Origin: Methanobacteriota archaeon
GTDB taxonomy: Archaea; Thermoplasmatota; Poseidoniia; Poseidoniales; Thalassarchaeaceae
Assembly: GCA_002717835.1 (NCBI GenBank)
Contig: PBBV01000026.1
Span: 1 to 33,784, forward strand
DNA: 33,784 nucleotides
Direction: 5' to 3'
Positions 32,432 to 33,784 of the stretch are shown here, piece by piece; within the stretch, counting starts at the first letter, position 1; each line of letters starts with the position of its first letter. Both the position numbers and the translations under genes were made by a program. A model generated the notes under the pieces. The model saw only the letters and a list, made by a program, of their open reading frames with translations. It was not told the origin of the DNA and ran no database searches.

Positions 32432-33625
32432 ATGTTCAAATGCTTTCTGAATGGAGACATGGGGGTTTTCTCCAAAGCCACAACGATCGCATTTCTAATC
32501 GCGATAGCGTCTCTCAGCGGATGCCTCGCAACACTTGGGCTCAATGAAGCTCCAACAGTCCAAATGAGCATAGATCCAACTGGCTCTGTGCGGGAGGGAG
32601 ATACTGTGACTTTCAGTGCCGCTGGAAGTTCAGATCCTGATGGAGACTCTTTGACATTTTCATGGTCATTCGGCGATGGGAACCTGGGCTCTGGCTTGAC
32701 TACAAGCCATGTCTACACTAGCACGGGCACGTATGCCGTTAGACTTACCGTCGCTGATGGAAACTACGAGGCCACAATGAGCAAGAACATCACGGTGATC
32801 GACTCCGATGCCAAGAAACCTACCGCCTCAATCGACGTGGAAAAGATGGATGACTGCGATGGCGAGGAACCACCAAACGGTGATTTCATCCTAATATGGG
32901 TCTGCGACGAGAATAAAGAAGTGGGAGATAGATCAATCGGATTCACTACCGATGTACAAATTGACGGCTCTCCTTCAGACGCAGGAGGAATAGATTACAT
33001 CGACAAGTGGGAGTGGGATCTGGACACTTCGGAAGATTCAGACGGTGATGGGATAAGAGATAATGACGTCGATGCATCAAGTTCGGAGGACGGCGTTGTC
33101 ACTTTCGAAAGAAGTGGCGGAGCAGTTGAAATCAAACTTACGGTGGTATCCAGCAACGGGCTAACAGATAGTACTGAAATCACAGTTTACATCAATTATC
33201 GGGGTGCATGGTCGGACTTCGAAATCGATAGGAGCCTCGGGGACCCAGTCGAGATGATGTGGGACTTTCCAGTAGAGTATGATGATGGTAAAAATCGAAT
33301 AAGATATCTTAGGGTGAAACTTGATTATCCTCAGGAGGATGACGATCAGCCCATTGGAATAGGGGGGGCAACCACAGCAAATAGGCTCGATTTGTACATG
33401 TATAACACAACATCCCAAGATCAGGAAGTCACCAATACTACCGGCATTGAGGATGAAAATAGAGATGCAGGGGAGTGTGGTGGTGACGAATACTGTGTAT
33501 GGCAAGTTGTTTCCGGGTCTACTGTCCGAGCATTCCAGTCAGGAACCTGGTCTGTTGACTTGTCCAACGATGAGAGTCACAACACGCGCATCAATTCGTT
33601 TATCATAGAGCTGCAGTATCGCTGA
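32432..33625 (+). CDS. Lipoprotein with PKD domain
   Basis: The 397-aa protein has a signal peptide ending in a lipobox-like LSGC at residues 28-31 of the longest form. Starting at the ATG 32459 (MGVFSKATTIAFLIA) puts the cysteine at residue 22, typical for a lipoprotein, so this start is preferred biologically. The first mature domain (about 42-125) is PKD: AAGSSDPDGDSLTFSWSFGDGN and HVYTSTGTYAVRLTVADG. The middle (about 130-260) is a second Ig-like unit with an EF-hand-like loop (DSDGDGIRDND), and the C-terminus is beta-rich (RVKLDYPQE, TWSVDLSNDE, INSFIIELQY), resembling P/proprotein-type beta domains. It is a surface protein, probably for adhesion or substrate binding. It lies 21 bp after polB. 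Confidence 0.85.
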   Translation: MFKCFLNGDMGVFSKATTIAFLIAIASLSGCLATLGLNEAPTVQMSIDPTGSVREGDTVTFSAAGSSDPDGDSLTFSWSFGDGNLGSGLTTSHVYTSTGTYAVRLTVADGNYEATMSKNITVIDSDAKKPTASIDVEKMDDCDGEEPPNGDFILIWVCDENKEVGDRSIGFTTDVQIDGSPSDAGGIDYIDKWEWDLDTSEDSDGDGIRDNDVDASSSEDGVVTFERSGGAVEIKLTVVSSNGLTDSTEITVYINYRGAWSDFEIDRSLGDPVEMMWDFPVEYDDGKNRIRYLRVKLDYPQEDDDQPIGIGGATTANRLDLYMYNTTSQDQEVTNTTGIEDENRDAGECGGDEYCVWQVVSGSTVRAFQSGTWSVDLSNDESHNTRINSFIIELQYR

Positions 33626-33784
33626 TTCGGCGGTGAAATGCTTCTTCCGACCAATACACACAATCCCACTCTCCGTGAGTGAGGTTCAAATACGGACCCA
33701 AAGTGGCCGGCTCACCATAGAGGTGTATAACATGGGCCCACAAGGGGAAGATAAGAGCAAGCCACACTTGAATATCGTATTCAT
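33603..33784 (-). CDS. Partial ORF at the right edge (C-terminus, unidentified)
   Basis: A minus-strand frame is open from the window edge to TGA at 33605-33603 and yields 59 residues. It has a hydrophobic start (IQVWLALIFPLWAHVIHLYG) and then a polar Trp/Cys-containing end (GEWDCVYWSEEAFHRRISD). The peptide has a natural amino-acid composition, and no other frame is open through 33626-33784, so it is probably the end of a real gene. It would overlap the convergent lipoprotein gene by 23 bp, as ribD and the subtilase gene do. The family is not recognised. It may be spurious. Confidence 0.5.
   Translation of the reverse strand, partial: EYDIQVWLALIFPLWAHVIHLYGEPATLGPYLNLTHGEWDCVYWSEEAFHRRISDTAAL

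Overview
The window looks like a chromosome segment of a marine planktonic euryarchaeon, most likely Marine Group II (Candidatus Poseidoniales) or a close relative. That assignment is inference from gene content. The information-processing genes are archaeal: FEN1 and PolB with PCNA-binding tails, ribosomal protein S8e, SRP19, Sec61-beta, an archaeal Trm-G10-type tRNA methyltransferase, a pre-PUA/PUA protein and a TOPRIM protein. These sit beside bacterial-type metabolic genes (bifunctional RibD, a canonical RimK, an aa3-type oxidase) and many acidic, calcium-binding or membrane-anchored surface proteins. No rRNA, CRISPR array or insertion sequence was seen.

Layout. 1-3430: tail of a calcium-binding repeat protein, a strong hairpin, a polytopic membrane protein, FEN1, and a divergent tRNA methyltransferase. 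3562-8310: tRNA-Arg(UCG), a membrane-anchored subtilase, convergent RibD, and a diacylglycerol/sphingosine kinase-like protein whose stop codon abuts tRNA-Ser(UGA). 8310-13123 (minus strand): tRNA-Ser and a complete cytochrome c oxidase operon in the order II-I-III-IV. Subunit I carries an unusual secreted N-terminal domain with a CxCH motif. 13237-17406: TOPRIM protein, Lrp/AsnC regulator, NSUN-like RNA methyltransferase, a hypothetical ORF, a 59-aa Sec61-beta missing from the ORF track, and an unknown protein. 17466-20560: a small Cys-rich gene, a poly-Asp/thrombospondin-type-3 surface protein, a decayed copy of the small gene, and a tyrosine recombinase. 20669-24956: RimK, a divergent membrane-anchored SAP-domain protein, and a ParA-like ATPase. 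24953-27130: EamA transporter, iodotyrosine-deiodinase-like nitroreductase, secreted protein. 27185-29701: PUA protein, S8e, SRP19, branched-chain aminotransferase. 29804-33784: PolB, a PKD lipoprotein, and a partial minus-strand ORF at the right edge.

How the genes work together. FEN1 and PolB end in nearly the same PCNA-interacting peptide, so both probably work on the sliding clamp. SRP19 and Sec61-beta belong to co-translational protein export, which fits the several exported proteins here. The cox operon indicates aerobic respiration. The genome is very compact: convergent neighbours are separated by 0-5 bp or overlap, and operon genes overlap at start/stop codons. Strong Shine-Dalgarno sequences appear at some starts (coxC, the TOPRIM gene) and are absent at many others. 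GTG and TTG starts are common.
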